NCBI GenBank assembly: GCA_028825045.1
Contig: JAPKAY010000008.1
Coordinates: 30,399 to 94,398 of the forward strand
Length of the DNA: 64,000 nucleotides
Source: Halioglobus sp.
GTDB lineage: Bacteria > Pseudomonadota > Gammaproteobacteria > Pseudomonadales > Halieaceae
Direction of reading: 5' to 3'
The notes under the pieces were generated by a model. The model was not told the origin of the DNA, searched no databases, and was given only the letters and a program-made list of their open reading frames with translations. Shown piece by piece: positions 18,475-29,953 of the stretch. The translations under genes were made by a program, and so were the position numbers. Numbering within the stretch: the first letter of the stretch is position 1; every line of letters begins with the position of its first letter.

Positions 18475-19071
18475 TCAGGGGTTCCCTCTCTTCAGTAGCA
18501 GCGTGGCTATATTCTGATTGGCCGTAAGACCGCGGGCTTTGGTCATCGCTGCGTGGGACTCAAACGGGCCGAGGTAAACCCGGAACACGCGGACATTGTC
18601 GCTGACAGCTTCTTGCACTCTGGGCTCCAAACCCAACAGCAGTAGCTCAGCCCGTCGCTGGTCAGCATCGTTCCTCTGCCGGAATGATCCCGCCTGCAGA
18701 ACATACACGTCTGCCGAAGCGGCGACATTGGGTTTGCTGACATCGGCTGCGGGCTCAACTGCCACTGTTTCCGGATCCGTTTCAAAGGTTTGCTGAGGCA
18801 GGAGTGTATAAAAGTCAAAGCGGGGTTTGGGAACAGGTTCCGCTGGCTGCGCGAGTGCTTGTTGGTCCTGTACAGAGCCTATGGAGGTGGGCAGTGCTCC
18901 CAGATAAGCCAGAAAGCTTATGAACAGACCTGTCGCTACGCCGGCAAAGTATAGTTGCCAGCCTCTGCCTCCCGAATGACCCTTGGCTGCGCTTCGTTGG
19001 GTTTGCTGTTTCCTGGCGGGTGTTTTTTTGGTGCGGCTTGAACGACCCTTTTTGGCATAGTCTTGGGCCAT
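18475..19071 (-). CDS. SPOR-domain membrane protein
   Basis: A 198-residue bitopic inner-membrane protein: a basic N-terminus rich in Lys/Arg/Thr (about 1-32), one membrane helix (about 37-60), a Pro-rich periplasmic linker, and a C-terminal SPOR domain (about 120-195) starting VYVLQAGSF and containing RVFRVYLGPF. SPOR domains bind denuded peptidoglycan at division sites. Its place between argS and hslV equals that of a known SPOR protein in Pseudomonas, and the layout resembles FtsN. It starts 3 bases after the argS stop. Division role is inferred. Confidence 0.88.
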   Translation of the reverse strand: MAQDYAKKGRSSRTKKTPARKQQTQRSAAKGHSGGRGWQLYFAGVATGLFISFLAYLGALPTSIGSVQDQQALAQPAEPVPKPRFDFYTLLPQQTFETDPETVAVEPAADVSKPNVAASADVYVLQAGSFRQRNDADQRRAELLLLGLEPRVQEAVSDNVRVFRVYLGPFESHAAMTKARGLTANQNIATLLLKRGNP

Positions 19072-19073
19072 TT

Positions 19074-20759
19074 TTACATCGTCTCCGGGGCGGATACGCC
19101 CAGCAAGCTCAGCCCGTTGGCGATAACCTGGCCTACCGCCTGGCTAAGAGCAATCCGCGCATCGCGCAAGCCCTGATCGTCAACTAACATTTTGTGCGCG
19201 TTGTACCAGGTGTGAAAATCGCCGGCCAATTCGCGCAGGTAAGCCGCCACAGTGTGTGGCTCACTATTAAGGGCCGCGCTGGCCACCACCTCGGGATATC
19301 GGTCCAGGCGCCTCAATAGAGTTTTCTCGTGTTCCTCTTGCAATTTGTCGAGGTTCTGCAGCGCGCGTTCAGCTTGCCACTCCCACCCCTGTTCTTTGAG
19401 TTTGCGCATAACACTGCAGGCTCGTGCGTAGGCGTACTGAATATAATACACAGGGTTGTCGTTGCTTTGAGATAGAGCCAGGTCAATATCAAAAGTTAGT
19501 TGCGAATTGGGAGCTCGGGCCACTAAAAAATAGCGGGTCGCGTCACAGCCGACTTCGTCAACAAGGTCTCGGAGGGTGAGGTAGCTACCGGCGCGTTTTG
19601 AGAGTTTTACTTCCTTGCCATCGCGCATCACGGTGACCATCTGATGTAGGACATAGTCCGGCCAGCCTTCTGGGATATCCAGCTCCAGTGCCTGTAGGCC
19701 CGCGCGAACGCGAGTGACGGTACTGTGATGATCCGCACCTTGTTCATTGATGACCCGCTCAAATCCGCGCTGCCACTTGTTGAAATGATAGGCGACGTCT
19801 GGAAGAAAATAAGTGTAGCTGCCGTCGCGCTTGCGCATCACACGGTCTTTGTCATCGCCGAAATCAGTGGTGCGCAGCCACAGGGCGTCGTCCTTCTCGT
19901 AGCAGTGTCCTTTTTCGATGAGGCGCTCGACCGTGCGCTCCACAGCACCGTTCTGGTACAGGGATGATTCCAGGAAATACGCATCAAAATGGACTGCAAA
20001 CGCTTTCAGATCCAGATCTTGTTCCCGCCGGAGATAGCCCACAGCGAACTGTCGAATGCTTTCAAGGTCCTCCGGGTTACCTGAGCCCGTGACTTGTCGG
20101 TCCTGTGCATCAACGGAGTCACCACGCAAATAGGCGTTCGCGAGTTCTGCGATGTATTCACCTCGATAGCCATCCTCGGGCCACCCCGTATCATCCGGCG
20201 ACAGGCCTGTGCAACGGGCCTGCACTGACAATGCCAGGTTTTGAATTTGCGCACCGGCGTCGTTGTAGTAGAACTCGCTGGAGACATCCCAGCCGGTGGC
20301 TGTTAGTAGGCGACAAAGGCTATCGCCTACTGCGGCCCCCCGCCCGTGTCCGACGTGGAGTGGCCCGGTGGGGTTAGCGGAAACAAACTCCACCTGTACC
20401 TTGCGGCCACTGCCGGTATTGCTGGTGCCAAATGAAGCGGTCTGATTAAGAATTGTGCTGACAACAGTCTGGTTACTGGCATCGGACAGGAAAAAGTTAA
20501 TAAACCCAGGGCCAGCGATTTCAGTGCGTGTTACCAAGGGACTGGCTGGGAGTGCATCGCAGATTAAGGCGGCGAGCTCACGCGGTTTCGTCTGTGCGGG
20601 TTTTGCCAGAGAGAGCGCGATGTTGCTAGCCAGATCGCCATGGCTCTTGTCACGGGTGTGATCGATGTGCACTTGCGGCGCGATATCTGTCGGCAGCAGG
20701 CCTTGTTTAACCAGCGAATCCAAAGCCTCATGGATCAGCCGAGCGAGATCTTCCTTCAT
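19074..20759 (-). CDS. argS: Arginine-tRNA ligase
   Basis: Class I aminoacyl-tRNA synthetase charging tRNA-Arg. The 561 residues show the N-terminal tRNA D-loop-binding domain, HIGH-type [16 protein letters not shown], the KMSKS-like region [12 protein letters not shown], and a C-terminal anticodon-binding all-alpha domain ending in APETM. Full length for the family. It is followed closely by the SPOR gene on the same strand, probably as one transcript. Confidence 0.97.
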   Translation of the reverse strand: MKEDLARLIHEALDSLVKQGLLPTDIAPQVHIDHTRDKSHGDLASNIALSLAKPAQTKPRELAALICDALPASPLVTRTEIAGPGFINFFLSDASNQTVVSTILNQTASFGTSNTGSGRKVQVEFVSANPTGPLHVGHGRGAAVGDSLCRLLTATGWDVSSEFYYNDAGAQIQNLALSVQARCTGLSPDDTGWPEDGYRGEYIAELANAYLRGDSVDAQDRQVTGSGNPEDLESIRQFAVGYLRREQDLDLKAFAVHFDAYFLESSLYQNGAVERTVERLIEKGHCYEKDDALWLRTTDFGDDKDRVMRKRDGSYTYFLPDVAYHFNKWQRGFERVINEQGADHHSTVTRVRAGLQALELDIPEGWPDYVLHQMVTVMRDGKEVKLSKRAGSYLTLRDLVDEVGCDATRYFLVARAPNSQLTFDIDLALSQSNDNPVYYIQYAYARACSVMRKLKEQGWEWQAERALQNLDKLQEEHEKTLLRRLDRYPEVVASAALNSEPHTVAAYLRELAGDFHTWYNAHKMLVDDQGLRDARIALSQAVGQVIANGLSLLGVSAPETM

Positions 20760-21000
20760 TTTATTGAGGACTTACCTGGTTTACTGCAAAGGGTTAATGG
20801 GCGCGGGGCTTCAGGCGCGTGGTTATACGGGAGTGGAAACCGACGTTGAAAAAGCCTCGGACTTAACTCCCGGTATTATCCTTATTACGACGGGCAATGG
20901 CCAGTGAAGTCGCAATCGTGTATTAGCTCAAATTGGAAATGGGGCCTGACCTCATCCTTCGACACGTTACTTTAATTGCAAACTGTGGGGCTACCCTCAG

Positions 21001-23196
21001 TCAGAATACGTCCTGCGGGTCAATATCTATCGACCACTTGAGCCCGTGCCGTGCTGGAATTTCTTCCGCCTTTGCCACGAGTGTGGTGGCGGCAGCCTGC
21101 GCGGTCCTGCGGCTGCTAGCGGTGAGCAGCAACTGACACCGATACCTGCCCGCGCGACGCTGCATCGGAGAGGGCAGAGGCCCGATCAGCACTGCATCGC
21201 TGGGGAGGTGGCGAGCGGACTGCTGCCTCAGGTTTTGCAGGAACTGCTCGCCATGATCTGCGTTGGCGCAGTCAGTGCGCAGTATCACCAATTGGCCTGC
21301 GGGAGGCATACCCGATTCCTGGCGTCGCTTTAGCATCTCCCTGGCTTGTTCGGCATAGCTGGTGTTCAACATGGCCAGCAGAGACGGGTGATCTGGGTAG
21401 TGTGTCTGTAGAATGACTTGTCCAGGCACGTCAGCTCTCCCGGCGCGTCCGGCCACCTGGGTGAGTAGCTGAGCCATGCGTTCCTCGCCACGAAAGTCAG
21501 CGCTGAACAATAGAGCGTCGGCGTCAATAACCGCAACCAGGCTCACGCCGGGAAAATGGTGACCTTTGGTGAGCATCTGGGTGCCCAGTAGAATGCAAGG
21601 CTCGCTCCTACCGATGTCGTCCACTAGCGTTTGCATGGCATCTCTGCCCTGCATGGAGTCACTGTCGACCCTATGGATAGGCCACTGCTGAAAGCGTGTG
21701 TGTAGAAATTCCTCCGTTTGCTCTGTGCCCAGTCCGGCGGCCACCAATTGTTCGCTATGACATGTGGGACATTGCCTTACCAGCACACTGGTATCGCCAC
21801 AGTGATGACAGCGCAGACGGTGTCGGCGTCGATGTATGGTCAGGCGCGCGTCACAGGCGCTGCATTCGGCGATCCAACCGCAGTCGTGACACTGCAGGGT
21901 GGGAGCGTAGCCTCGACGGTTGAGGAACAATAATGCCTGTTGCCCTGAGGTCAATGTGGCATCAACCGCGTCTACCAGCGTCCTTGACAGACCTGCTCGC
22001 AGTGTCTGCTGGCGTATATCCAGCGCTTTTATGTCTGGCAAACGTGCACTGCCGGCCCTGTGAGTCAGACGATGATGCTGATAACGGTCGGCCAGTATAT
22101 TTTGAATGCTCTCAAGGGAGGGGGTGGCACTGCCTAGGAGGACCGGGCAGGAATGTATCTGAGCCCGCTTTACCGCGACGTCTCTGGCGTTGTAGCGGAA
22201 TCCGTCCTGTTGCTTGTAGGAGCCATCGTGCTCTTCATCCACAATAATCAGGCCTAGCTTGGCCAGTGGTGTGAAAATCGCCGAGCGAGTGCCGATCACG
22301 ATGTGGGCGGTGCCAGTGCGGGCATCTTCCCAGGCGCGGTAGCGCTGGGCATCGGTGAGACCGGAATGCAGGACTGCGATATTGGCGCTAAACCGCTGCC
22401 CAAAGCGCGCCAGTGTCTGCGGCGTTAGGCCAATTTCCGGGACCAGGACAAGCGCCTGAAGATCCCGTTGCAGACAGCCCTCTATTAACTGTAGGTAGAT
22501 TTCGGTTTTGCCACTGCCGGTGACGCCCTCCAGAAGATGGCAATTGAACCCCTCTGGTGAGTCTCGAAGCGCTGCCAGCGCCGATACCTGTTCTGCATTT
22601 AGTGTCAGCCCGGGGTGGCTAGTGGCAGATTGCTCTACAGGGCTTATCGCACAAGTCTCAATCAGCTGTTTGTCCCGCAAGCTGCGCAACACACTGGTGC
22701 TGATGTTCTGTTGCTTGAACTCGCTGTTGTCGATGGCGGACTTTTCTCTGAGCATTCTGATCACCTCGGCTTGCCGGGGTGATTTTGGCAGGGCTTCTGT
22801 GGGAAGACCTTTACCGCGAGTCGTTAGTGTCCAGCCAGGCGCGCCATGTTGCTGCGGCTTACCTTCGCGCAGGCGTTTGGGAAAGACCGCGCTGTAAACT
22901 TCCCCCGGGGGGTGGTGGTAGTAGTGTGTTGCCCACTGGCACAGCTGCATTAGGTGAGGGTCAATCAAGGGGGTTGGGTCGAGGAGCTCCAGCGCCTGTT
23001 TGAGCGAGTTGGCCGCGATACTGCTGTTCTCACAGACGCCAAGTAAATAGCCGGTTACTTCGCGCCGCCCGAAAGGCACGCGCAGCCTGACGCCGGGTTG
23101 CAGGGAGGCCAACTCGGCCGCTGTCATCCCAGCGGGAGGCAGGTAGTCAAAAATGCGGCGCAAAGGAGTGGGTATTACCAGACGAAGTACGGGCAT
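21001..23196 (-). CDS. priA: Primosomal replication-restart helicase PriA
   Basis: Superfamily 2 helicase that recognises stalled forks and reloads the replisome. The 731 residues show the N-terminal 3'-end binding domain, Walker A GVTGSGKTE, the DEEH box, a zinc region with eight cysteines (CHDCGWIAECSACD, then CHHCG and CPTCHS), and the helicase C motif QVAGRAGR. Family-typical length. It is divergent from rpmE, which is the arrangement known in Pseudomonas. A 241-base gap without a gene separates it from argS. Confidence 0.97.
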   Translation of the reverse strand: MPVLRLVIPTPLRRIFDYLPPAGMTAAELASLQPGVRLRVPFGRREVTGYLLGVCENSSIAANSLKQALELLDPTPLIDPHLMQLCQWATHYYHHPPGEVYSAVFPKRLREGKPQQHGAPGWTLTTRGKGLPTEALPKSPRQAEVIRMLREKSAIDNSEFKQQNISTSVLRSLRDKQLIETCAISPVEQSATSHPGLTLNAEQVSALAALRDSPEGFNCHLLEGVTGSGKTEIYLQLIEGCLQRDLQALVLVPEIGLTPQTLARFGQRFSANIAVLHSGLTDAQRYRAWEDARTGTAHIVIGTRSAIFTPLAKLGLIIVDEEHDGSYKQQDGFRYNARDVAVKRAQIHSCPVLLGSATPSLESIQNILADRYQHHRLTHRAGSARLPDIKALDIRQQTLRAGLSRTLVDAVDATLTSGQQALLFLNRRGYAPTLQCHDCGWIAECSACDARLTIHRRRHRLRCHHCGDTSVLVRQCPTCHSEQLVAAGLGTEQTEEFLHTRFQQWPIHRVDSDSMQGRDAMQTLVDDIGRSEPCILLGTQMLTKGHHFPGVSLVAVIDADALLFSADFRGEERMAQLLTQVAGRAGRADVPGQVILQTHYPDHPSLLAMLNTSYAEQAREMLKRRQESGMPPAGQLVILRTDCANADHGEQFLQNLRQQSARHLPSDAVLIGPLPSPMQRRAGRYRCQLLLTASSRRTAQAAATTLVAKAEEIPARHGLKWSIDIDPQDVF

Positions 23197-23249
23197 TACG
23201 GCCTAGTGAATGATGAGAAAAAGCCATTGTAGCAAATCGAGCGGTCCTC

Positions 23250-23277
23250 TTGCTTATCACGCTGCGTCTGTTAAGAT
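23250..23277 (+). promoter_or_regulatory. Candidate sigma-70 promoter of rpmE
   Basis: TTGCTT (23250-23255) and TAAGAT (23272-23277) are 16 bases apart, about 110 bases before the rpmE start. The resulting leader holds a CGTTGG...CCAACG stem close to the ribosome site AAGGAG. L31 leaders are known regulatory targets of the protein itself in several bacteria, so this leader may serve autoregulation (inference). Confidence 0.5.
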
Positions 23278-23385
23278 GCCCGCCTATTTTTTGAGCAGCC
23301 CGCGTGTAAGGCCGCTTTACTCCCCTTAAGGTGCGGTGCTCGGCGTTGGTCGGGTGGCGGTGCCAACGACAAGGAGCAACACCCA

Positions 23386-23601
23386 ATGAAAGCAGACATT
23401 CATCCCAAGTATGAAGCCGTTACAGCTACCTGTAGCTGTGGTAATACCATCCAAACACGCTCTACAATCTGTGAAGATTTTCATGTCGATGTGTGTTCAC
23501 AATGCCATCCATTTTTTACCGGCAAGCAAAAGGTTCTGGACACTGGTGGCCGCGTGGATCGCTTTAACAAGCGCTTCGGCGGTCGCGGGACCAAGCGCTA
23601 A
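23386..23601 (+). CDS. rpmE: 50S ribosomal protein L31
   Basis: A 71-residue large-subunit protein. It is the zinc-binding (C+) form: C16, C18, C37 and C40 are present in TCSC and CSQCHPFF. Conserved family features include the N-terminal MK-x-x-I-H-P-x-Y and the C-terminal [10 protein letters not shown]. The ATG has AAGGAG 9 bases before it. The zinc form is the one normally used when zinc is sufficient; no zinc-free paralogue is in the window. A strong terminator follows. Confidence 0.97.
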   Translation: MKADIHPKYEAVTATCSCGNTIQTRSTICEDFHVDVCSQCHPFFTGKQKVLDTGGRVDRFNKRFGGRGTKR

Positions 23602-23642
23602 AGGAAGAAGGCACGTCCTGGTGTTACTCCGATAGCTCCGAT

Positions 23643-23678
23643 AGCGCCATTGCCCCAACGGGCCGGCGCTTTTTTTTT
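23643..23678 (+). terminator. Rho-independent terminator after rpmE
   Basis: AGCGCC (23643-23648) pairs with GGCGCT (23665-23670), with an inner GCCC/GGGC stem, followed directly by a run of nine T on the plus strand. It sits 42 bases after the rpmE stop. Confidence 0.9.
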
Positions 23679-23833
23679 GCCTGAAGTATCACTTGTAACC
23701 CAAATTAGGCGTTTTTGATCGCGTGTACCCAAACTTTCCAAAAGGGTAAATTTCTAAGCTTGTTACTCATGCCCCTTTTCTATATTCTCGGGGCCCTTTT
23801 TCCGCAGGTCCTTCCGCGCGCACAGGTAGTCCC

Positions 23834-25084
23834 ATGCCCAAAGACTTGAAACGAGACGCACTGGCCTATCACGCCGAACCAGTGCCCGGAAAAATCAGTA
23901 TTGAATTGACCAAGCCTGCGGAAACGCTGCGGGATCTGGCCCTCGCATATAGTCCAGGTGTCGCGGAACCCTGCCGTGAAATTGCCCGCGAACCGGATCT
24001 GGCTTACCAGTACACCGGTAAGGGTAACCTGGTGGCCGTAATCAGTAATGGCACTGCGGTGTTGGGACTGGGAAACCTCGGGGCACTGGCGGGAAAGCCG
24101 GTGATGGAAGGTAAAGCACTCCTCTTTAAGCGGTTTGCCGGCATTAATGCAATTGATATCGAAGTTGACGTCGAGGACACGGAGGCTTTTATTACGACGG
24201 TGTCGCATATCGCCTGCACGTTTGGCGGTATCAATCTTGAAGATATCAAAGCGCCAGAGTGTTTTGAGATTGAATCTGCCCTGATAGCGCAATGTGATAT
24301 TCCAGTATTCCATGATGATCAACATGGTACGGCCATTGTTACTGCCGCCGGGCTGATCAATGCACTGAAAATTCAAGATAAATGCATGGAAGATGCGGTC
24401 ATCACCTGCCTCGGTGCTGGTTCCGCAGCCATCGCCTGTATGCGGTTGTTGGTGAGCATGGGCGCCCGGCGGGAAAATATTTTTATGTTGGATCGTCGCG
24501 GCGTTATTTATGAGGGTCGCGAAGGTCTTAATGTGTACAAAGAGGAGTTCGCCAACCACACCGATAAACGAACCCTCACGGATGCTATCGATGGGTCCGA
24601 TGTTTTTATCGGTCTCTCTGGAGCGGACCTGTTGACCGCGGAGATGCTGCTCTCGATGGCCGAACGCCCCGTGGTATTTGCCTGTTCAAATCCCGACCCG
24701 GAAATCAAGCCGGAGCTGGCTCTGGCGACTCGCGACGACCTGATAATTGCCACCGGACGCTCGGATTATCCCAATCAGGTGAACAATGTACTGGGCTTTC
24801 CCTTTATTTTTCGTGGTGCCCTGGACGTACGAGCCAGCCGCATCAATGAAGAGATGAAAGTGGCCGCAGTACTAGCGTTAAGTGCGCTGGCTCGAGAGCC
24901 CCTTTCCGCAGATATGTTGGCAGCTTGCGAGCAGGACGCTCTGGAATTTGGCCGCGATTATATTATCCCTAACCCCCTGGATCCGCGATTGCTCAATCAT
25001 ATTGCCCCCGCGGTGGCAAGGGCTGCAGTGGATAGCGGCGTCGCACGCCTGCCCTATCCGGCGAATTATCACCCCACTCTCTAA
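23834..25084 (+). CDS. maeB: Malic enzyme, single-domain (oxaloacetate-decarboxylating)
   Basis: Converts malate to pyruvate and CO2 with NAD(P) reduction, feeding pyruvate and reducing power. The 416 residues show the N-terminal YSPGVAEPC block, the dinucleotide-binding GAGSAAIA, HDDQHGTA in the catalytic region, and SNPDPEI near the C-terminal domain. It lacks the phosphotransacetylase domain found on the long enteric MaeB, so it is the short form also seen beside ponA in Pseudomonas. Cofactor choice cannot be settled by eye. Convergent with ponA, 3 bases apart. Confidence 0.93.
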   Translation: MPKDLKRDALAYHAEPVPGKISIELTKPAETLRDLALAYSPGVAEPCREIAREPDLAYQYTGKGNLVAVISNGTAVLGLGNLGALAGKPVMEGKALLFKRFAGINAIDIEVDVEDTEAFITTVSHIACTFGGINLEDIKAPECFEIESALIAQCDIPVFHDDQHGTAIVTAAGLINALKIQDKCMEDAVITCLGAGSAAIACMRLLVSMGARRENIFMLDRRGVIYEGREGLNVYKEEFANHTDKRTLTDAIDGSDVFIGLSGADLLTAEMLLSMAERPVVFACSNPDPEIKPELALATRDDLIIATGRSDYPNQVNNVLGFPFIFRGALDVRASRINEEMKVAAVLALSALAREPLSADMLAACEQDALEFGRDYIIPNPLDPRLLNHIAPAVARAAVDSGVARLPYPANYHPTL

Positions 25085-25087
25085 GAA

Positions 25088-27523
25088 CTAAAAAATATCG
25101 TAAATCTGGTCGTTCGCATCCCTGTTGTCGTTATGGCGCCCATCATCCCGGGCACTGCGCCGAGGGACATTGTCTTTTCTAAAGTACTCGAAAATGGCAT
25201 CCCGTTGTCCAGTGCGTGCGAGTTGCCCGGTACTCGGATCAATCTTCACTCTGACGATACCGGCGGGCATCTGTCGCTCGAGCTGAGGCGTATCCTTTAG
25301 TGCAGCGCGCATATACTCGATCCAGATAGGCAGCGCGGCAGTACCTCCAAACTCTCTTCGACCCAAAGGCGTGTAATTGTCGAAGCCGACCCAGGTGGTG
25401 GTGACTACCTTTTGGTTATAGCCTGAGAACCAAACGTCCATAGGGCCATTGGTGGTGCCGGTTTTCCCTCCTATATCACTGCGTTCCAACACCAGGGCCC
25501 GGCGTCCGGTTCCGCGGGTGATTACATCCTTTAATATACTGTCGATAATAAAATTCACGCCCTCCTCCATAACCCGAGGTGCCGGCGGAAAGCGCTCTTG
25601 TTCAAGCATTTCACCTGCCATAATCTGCTCCATGCTGAGTTCTTCCTCGGCTGCGGGCACTGCCGGAATCACCTCACAATCCCGGCATACGGTCAGTGGT
25701 TTGGCTACATATAGGGTCTCTTCCTCGAAGCTTTCGATCCGTTGAATGAGAAATGGCTCCACCCGGTATCCGCCGTTGGCCAGCACGGCGTAGCCGGTGG
25801 CCAGATCCAGCGGGCTTAGAGATTGTGTTCCAAGTGCCAGCGACAGTTCAGGTACGAATTCGGTGGTATTAAAGCCAAGTTCGTTGGCATAGCTAATTAG
25901 CTTTTTGACGCCTAGTTGTTGTAGTAAGCGAATTGATACCAGGTTACGAGACTTTGTTAACGCCCAGCGTAATCGCGTTGGCCCATAGAATTTGCCTTCA
26001 TCGTTTTTCGGTCGCCATATATCGTTCGGGGAGCCGCCCTCCATTACCACCGGCGCATCGTTGATAATGCTGGCGGCGGTAAACCCCGAAGCCAGGGCCG
26101 CACTGTACAGAAACGGTTTGAAGTTGGAGCCGGGCTGGCGTTGCGCTTGAGTGGCACGATTGAATTTGCTGCGCTCAAACACCAGACCACCGACAAGGCT
26201 GATGATCGCACCGTTTTCAGGGTCCAGCGATACCAGAGCGGCTTGCGCCGCTGGCACTTGGGCCAGTTGCCATTCGCCCTCCTCCTGCGTGACCCGAATC
26301 AGGTCGCCAATTGCCAGCACCTGGGCTACTGATTTTGGGCCGGCGCCCGTGGCATTTTCACTGAGATAGGGTCTGGCCTGGCGAATGCCATTTTCCCAAA
26401 GTAGCTCTGCTGTGCCGCCGTCGACCAATAGCAAGGTGACTTTTTCCTCTTCGACCGATGTGACAATGGCGGGAAGCAGTCCCGCAATGGATGTGGCCTT
26501 TTGCAGTGCAGAGCGCCATGATTTGATAGTGTTCTCATTGGTGGTCTGGGGTGGAAACTGTTGTTCAGGGCCGCGGTAACCGTGTCGCTTGTCGTAGCTA
26601 ATAAGTCCGTCGGTGACAGATTTATCCGCGATGTGCTGTAACTTGCTGTCGATCGTCGTATAAACACGGTAGCCATTGGTGTAGGTGGTCGCACCATAAC
26701 GCTGCAGCATTTCCTGTCGCGCCATTTCCGCGGCGTAGGGAGCGGTGAAACTCAGCTGCGCCCCGTGGTGACTCGCGCTTACAGGCTGCTCTCGCGCTTC
26801 GAGGTACTGCAAGTTGGAGATATAACCCAGCGTTTGCATGCGCCCGAGTATCCAGTTGCGGCGTTCTACGCTAGCTTTGGCGCCGCTGAGGGGGTTGTTG
26901 CGGGACGGTGCCTTTGGGATACCGGCAAGCATCGCATGCTGGGCCAGACTTAGCTCACCGATGCCGGAGCCGTAGTACACCTGAGAGGCAGCCTCGAACC
27001 CGTATGCCCGATGCCCCAGGAACACGCGATTGAAATACAGCTCAAAAATCTCCTGTTTGCTCAGGTTTCGCTCGATTTCAATGGCCAGCAAAATCTCATT
27101 GAACTTGCGTATAAAGGTCCGGTCACTGTTGAGGAAATAGTTGCGTGCTACCTGCATGGTGAGCGTACTGCCTCCGGAACCCTTTTCTCCAGTGAGTATC
27201 AGCTCCGATACGGCTCGCATGAGGCCCATGAAATCAATGCCGCGGTGGCGAAAATAGCTGTCGTCTTCAGCCGCCAGTAACGCGTTGATGAACTGCTGCG
27301 GAATTGCGTCAAACGGCAGAGGACTGCGTTTCTGTTCGCCAAACTGGCCGATCAATTCCCCGTCTTGTGTATAAATGCTCATAGGGGTCTGTAGCTTAAC
27401 GTCTCTCAGCGTTTCAACGTCGGGCAAGTTTGGGCTCAGATAAAGGTAGGTGCCGGCGAACAGCCACAGGGCACCCAAAAGCCCGAAAAGGAAGAGTCGT
27501 AGAACAGGTCGGAGGAAGCTCAT
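25088..27523 (-). CDS. ponA: Penicillin-binding protein 1A
   Basis: Bifunctional class A PBP that polymerises and crosslinks peptidoglycan. The 811 residues show one N-terminal membrane anchor (about 8-29), a glycosyltransferase domain with E86 in EDDSYFRHRG and GGSTLTMQVARN, a PBP1A-type OB-like insert, and a transpeptidase domain with the SxxK serine S466 (SNFK), SRN and KTGTT. Typical PBP1A length. It is divergent from pilM across 170 AT-rich bases, the order known in Pseudomonas. Confidence 0.96.
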   Translation of the reverse strand: MSFLRPVLRLFLFGLLGALWLFAGTYLYLSPNLPDVETLRDVKLQTPMSIYTQDGELIGQFGEQKRSPLPFDAIPQQFINALLAAEDDSYFRHRGIDFMGLMRAVSELILTGEKGSGGSTLTMQVARNYFLNSDRTFIRKFNEILLAIEIERNLSKQEIFELYFNRVFLGHRAYGFEAASQVYYGSGIGELSLAQHAMLAGIPKAPSRNNPLSGAKASVERRNWILGRMQTLGYISNLQYLEAREQPVSASHHGAQLSFTAPYAAEMARQEMLQRYGATTYTNGYRVYTTIDSKLQHIADKSVTDGLISYDKRHGYRGPEQQFPPQTTNENTIKSWRSALQKATSIAGLLPAIVTSVEEEKVTLLLVDGGTAELLWENGIRQARPYLSENATGAGPKSVAQVLAIGDLIRVTQEEGEWQLAQVPAAQAALVSLDPENGAIISLVGGLVFERSKFNRATQAQRQPGSNFKPFLYSAALASGFTAASIINDAPVVMEGGSPNDIWRPKNDEGKFYGPTRLRWALTKSRNLVSIRLLQQLGVKKLISYANELGFNTTEFVPELSLALGTQSLSPLDLATGYAVLANGGYRVEPFLIQRIESFEEETLYVAKPLTVCRDCEVIPAVPAAEEELSMEQIMAGEMLEQERFPPAPRVMEEGVNFIIDSILKDVITRGTGRRALVLERSDIGGKTGTTNGPMDVWFSGYNQKVVTTTWVGFDNYTPLGRREFGGTAALPIWIEYMRAALKDTPQLERQMPAGIVRVKIDPSTGQLARTGQRDAIFEYFRKDNVPRRSARDDGRHNDNRDANDQIYDIF

Positions 27524-27687
27524 TTATCCCTTTGTAAAACAGTTGCTTATAGAAAAGTGAAACGGAGGTAAGGCGTTTGTATTGGTAATTATAAGCCTTT
27601 TTTGTGTTTGGATATATTTTCGACTGTGGTACAACTACAATTAATGTATTGGTGTATAAATATATCGTAAGTTAGTGATACGCATAG

Positions 27688-28763
<1,076 letters not shown>

Positions 28764-28764
<1 letters not shown>

Positions 28765-29333
28765 TGGCGCAGATTAACCTACTGCCCTGGCGTGAAGACC
28801 GGCGTAAGGAGTCAAAAAAAGCATTTCTGGCCACGTCTGCGCTAGTGTTGGCGCTCGCTGCGGGTTTGATATTGATGGTTGATCGTGTCGTCAGCAACCA
28901 GATCGACAACCAGAACGCGCGCAATCAATACCTGGAAGGAAATATTAAGGAATTGGACAAGCAGGTGGCTGAGATTCTCGAACTGCAGAAGCGACGCAAT
29001 CAACTGTTGGATCGTATGAAAGTGATTCAAGAATTGCAGGGCAACAGACCGATTATTGTCCGCGTGCTTGACCAATTGGTGAGAACGGTACCCGACGGCG
29101 TTTTTTATACTAAATTGACAACCAAAGGAAAGAAAATATCTATTAGTGGTATTGCCGAGTCAAACAATCGCGTGTCGAGCTTGATGAGGCGTCTGGAGGC
29201 ATCGGACTGGCTGGCAAGTCCGAACCTCGACGTGGTAAAGGCTGCCCCAAAGTTTGGCGATCAAGCTAATAACTTCGATCTGACTGTGAACGTGAAAGCC
29301 CCGACAATCGAAGAAGAGTGGGGAGAAGGATGA
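28764..29333 (+). CDS. pilN: Type IV pilus assembly protein PilN
   Basis: Bitopic inner-membrane protein of 189 residues linking PilM to PilO. The start carries the conserved cytoplasmic INLLPWREDRR motif (residues 3-13) that PilM binds, then a membrane helix (about 20-43), a coiled-coil segment and a ferredoxin-like periplasmic domain. Overlaps pilM by one base and precedes pilO by 3 bases. Confidence 0.95.
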
Positions 29334-29336
29334 ATC

Positions 29337-29951
29337 ATGGCACTTGAAGATGCAATGCGCTCGATGCGCGAGTTCGATTTCGGTGGTTTAGACTTCGACA
29401 ATATTGGATCTTGGCCTACTCCAATCAAGGCTTTGACTTGGGCGGTGCTGTTGGTCGCGGTTTTGGTAGGGGGTTACTACTACCATATTGAGGATTTGCA
29501 ACTGGAATTGGCGACCGTTGAAACAAAGGAAGTTGCACTAAAGAAAGATTTTGAGAAAAAAGCGTTCCAGGCGGCTAATCTCGAAGCATACCGTCAGCAA
29601 ATGGTGGAAATGGAAGAATCTTTTGGCGCGCTCGTTAGCCAGTTACCTAGTGATACCGAAGTCCCTGGACTTCTTGAAGATATTACGAACAAGGGCCTTC
29701 TGAATGGTTTGGAGATCGCGTCTATTGATCTGCAAAAAGAGCAAGCGAGAGAGTTTTATGTAGAGCTGCCGATAGCCATCGCAGCCTCGGGTTCGTATCA
29801 TGACCTGGGTGCGTTTATTAGTGGCATGGCCGGTCTGCCTCGTATCGTCACTCTCCACGATTTCCAAATTTCTAGCCTAAAAGGGGACGCGAATAATCTG
29901 AATATGAAAATTATAGCGAAAACCTATCGCTACAAGGACGAGGACTCTTAG
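29337..29951 (+). CDS. pilO: Type IV pilus assembly protein PilO
   Basis: Inner-membrane partner of PilN, 204 residues. Seen: a cytoplasmic N-terminus, one membrane helix (about 31-51), a coiled coil (about 55-100) and a periplasmic ferredoxin-like domain with LPSDTEVPGLLEDIT and YHDLGAFISGMAGLPRIVTL, both typical of PilO. Together PilN and PilO form the periplasmic ring that joins the motor to the secretin through PilP. Confidence 0.95.
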   Translation: MALEDAMRSMREFDFGGLDFDNIGSWPTPIKALTWAVLLVAVLVGGYYYHIEDLQLELATVETKEVALKKDFEKKAFQAANLEAYRQQMVEMEESFGALVSQLPSDTEVPGLLEDITNKGLLNGLEIASIDLQKEQAREFYVELPIAIAASGSYHDLGAFISGMAGLPRIVTLHDFQISSLKGDANNLNMKIIAKTYRYKDEDS

Positions 29952-29953
29952 CG

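Noticed and set aside
18461..18480. Hairpin after the SPOR gene read as a terminator
   Set aside because: The CTTGAATTTT tail is the -35 region of a sigma-32 promoter, and the T-run is short and interrupted.
20935..20962. GGGGCCTGACCTCA-like motif between argS and priA
   Set aside because: Resembles a decayed copy of GGGGTCTGACCCC motifs seen in many gammaproteobacterial intergenic repeats, but is imperfect and single here.
23780..24559. 259-codon minus-strand frame opposite the malic enzyme
   Set aside because: Shadow of a well-conserved gene; the product resembles no family and has no ribosome site.
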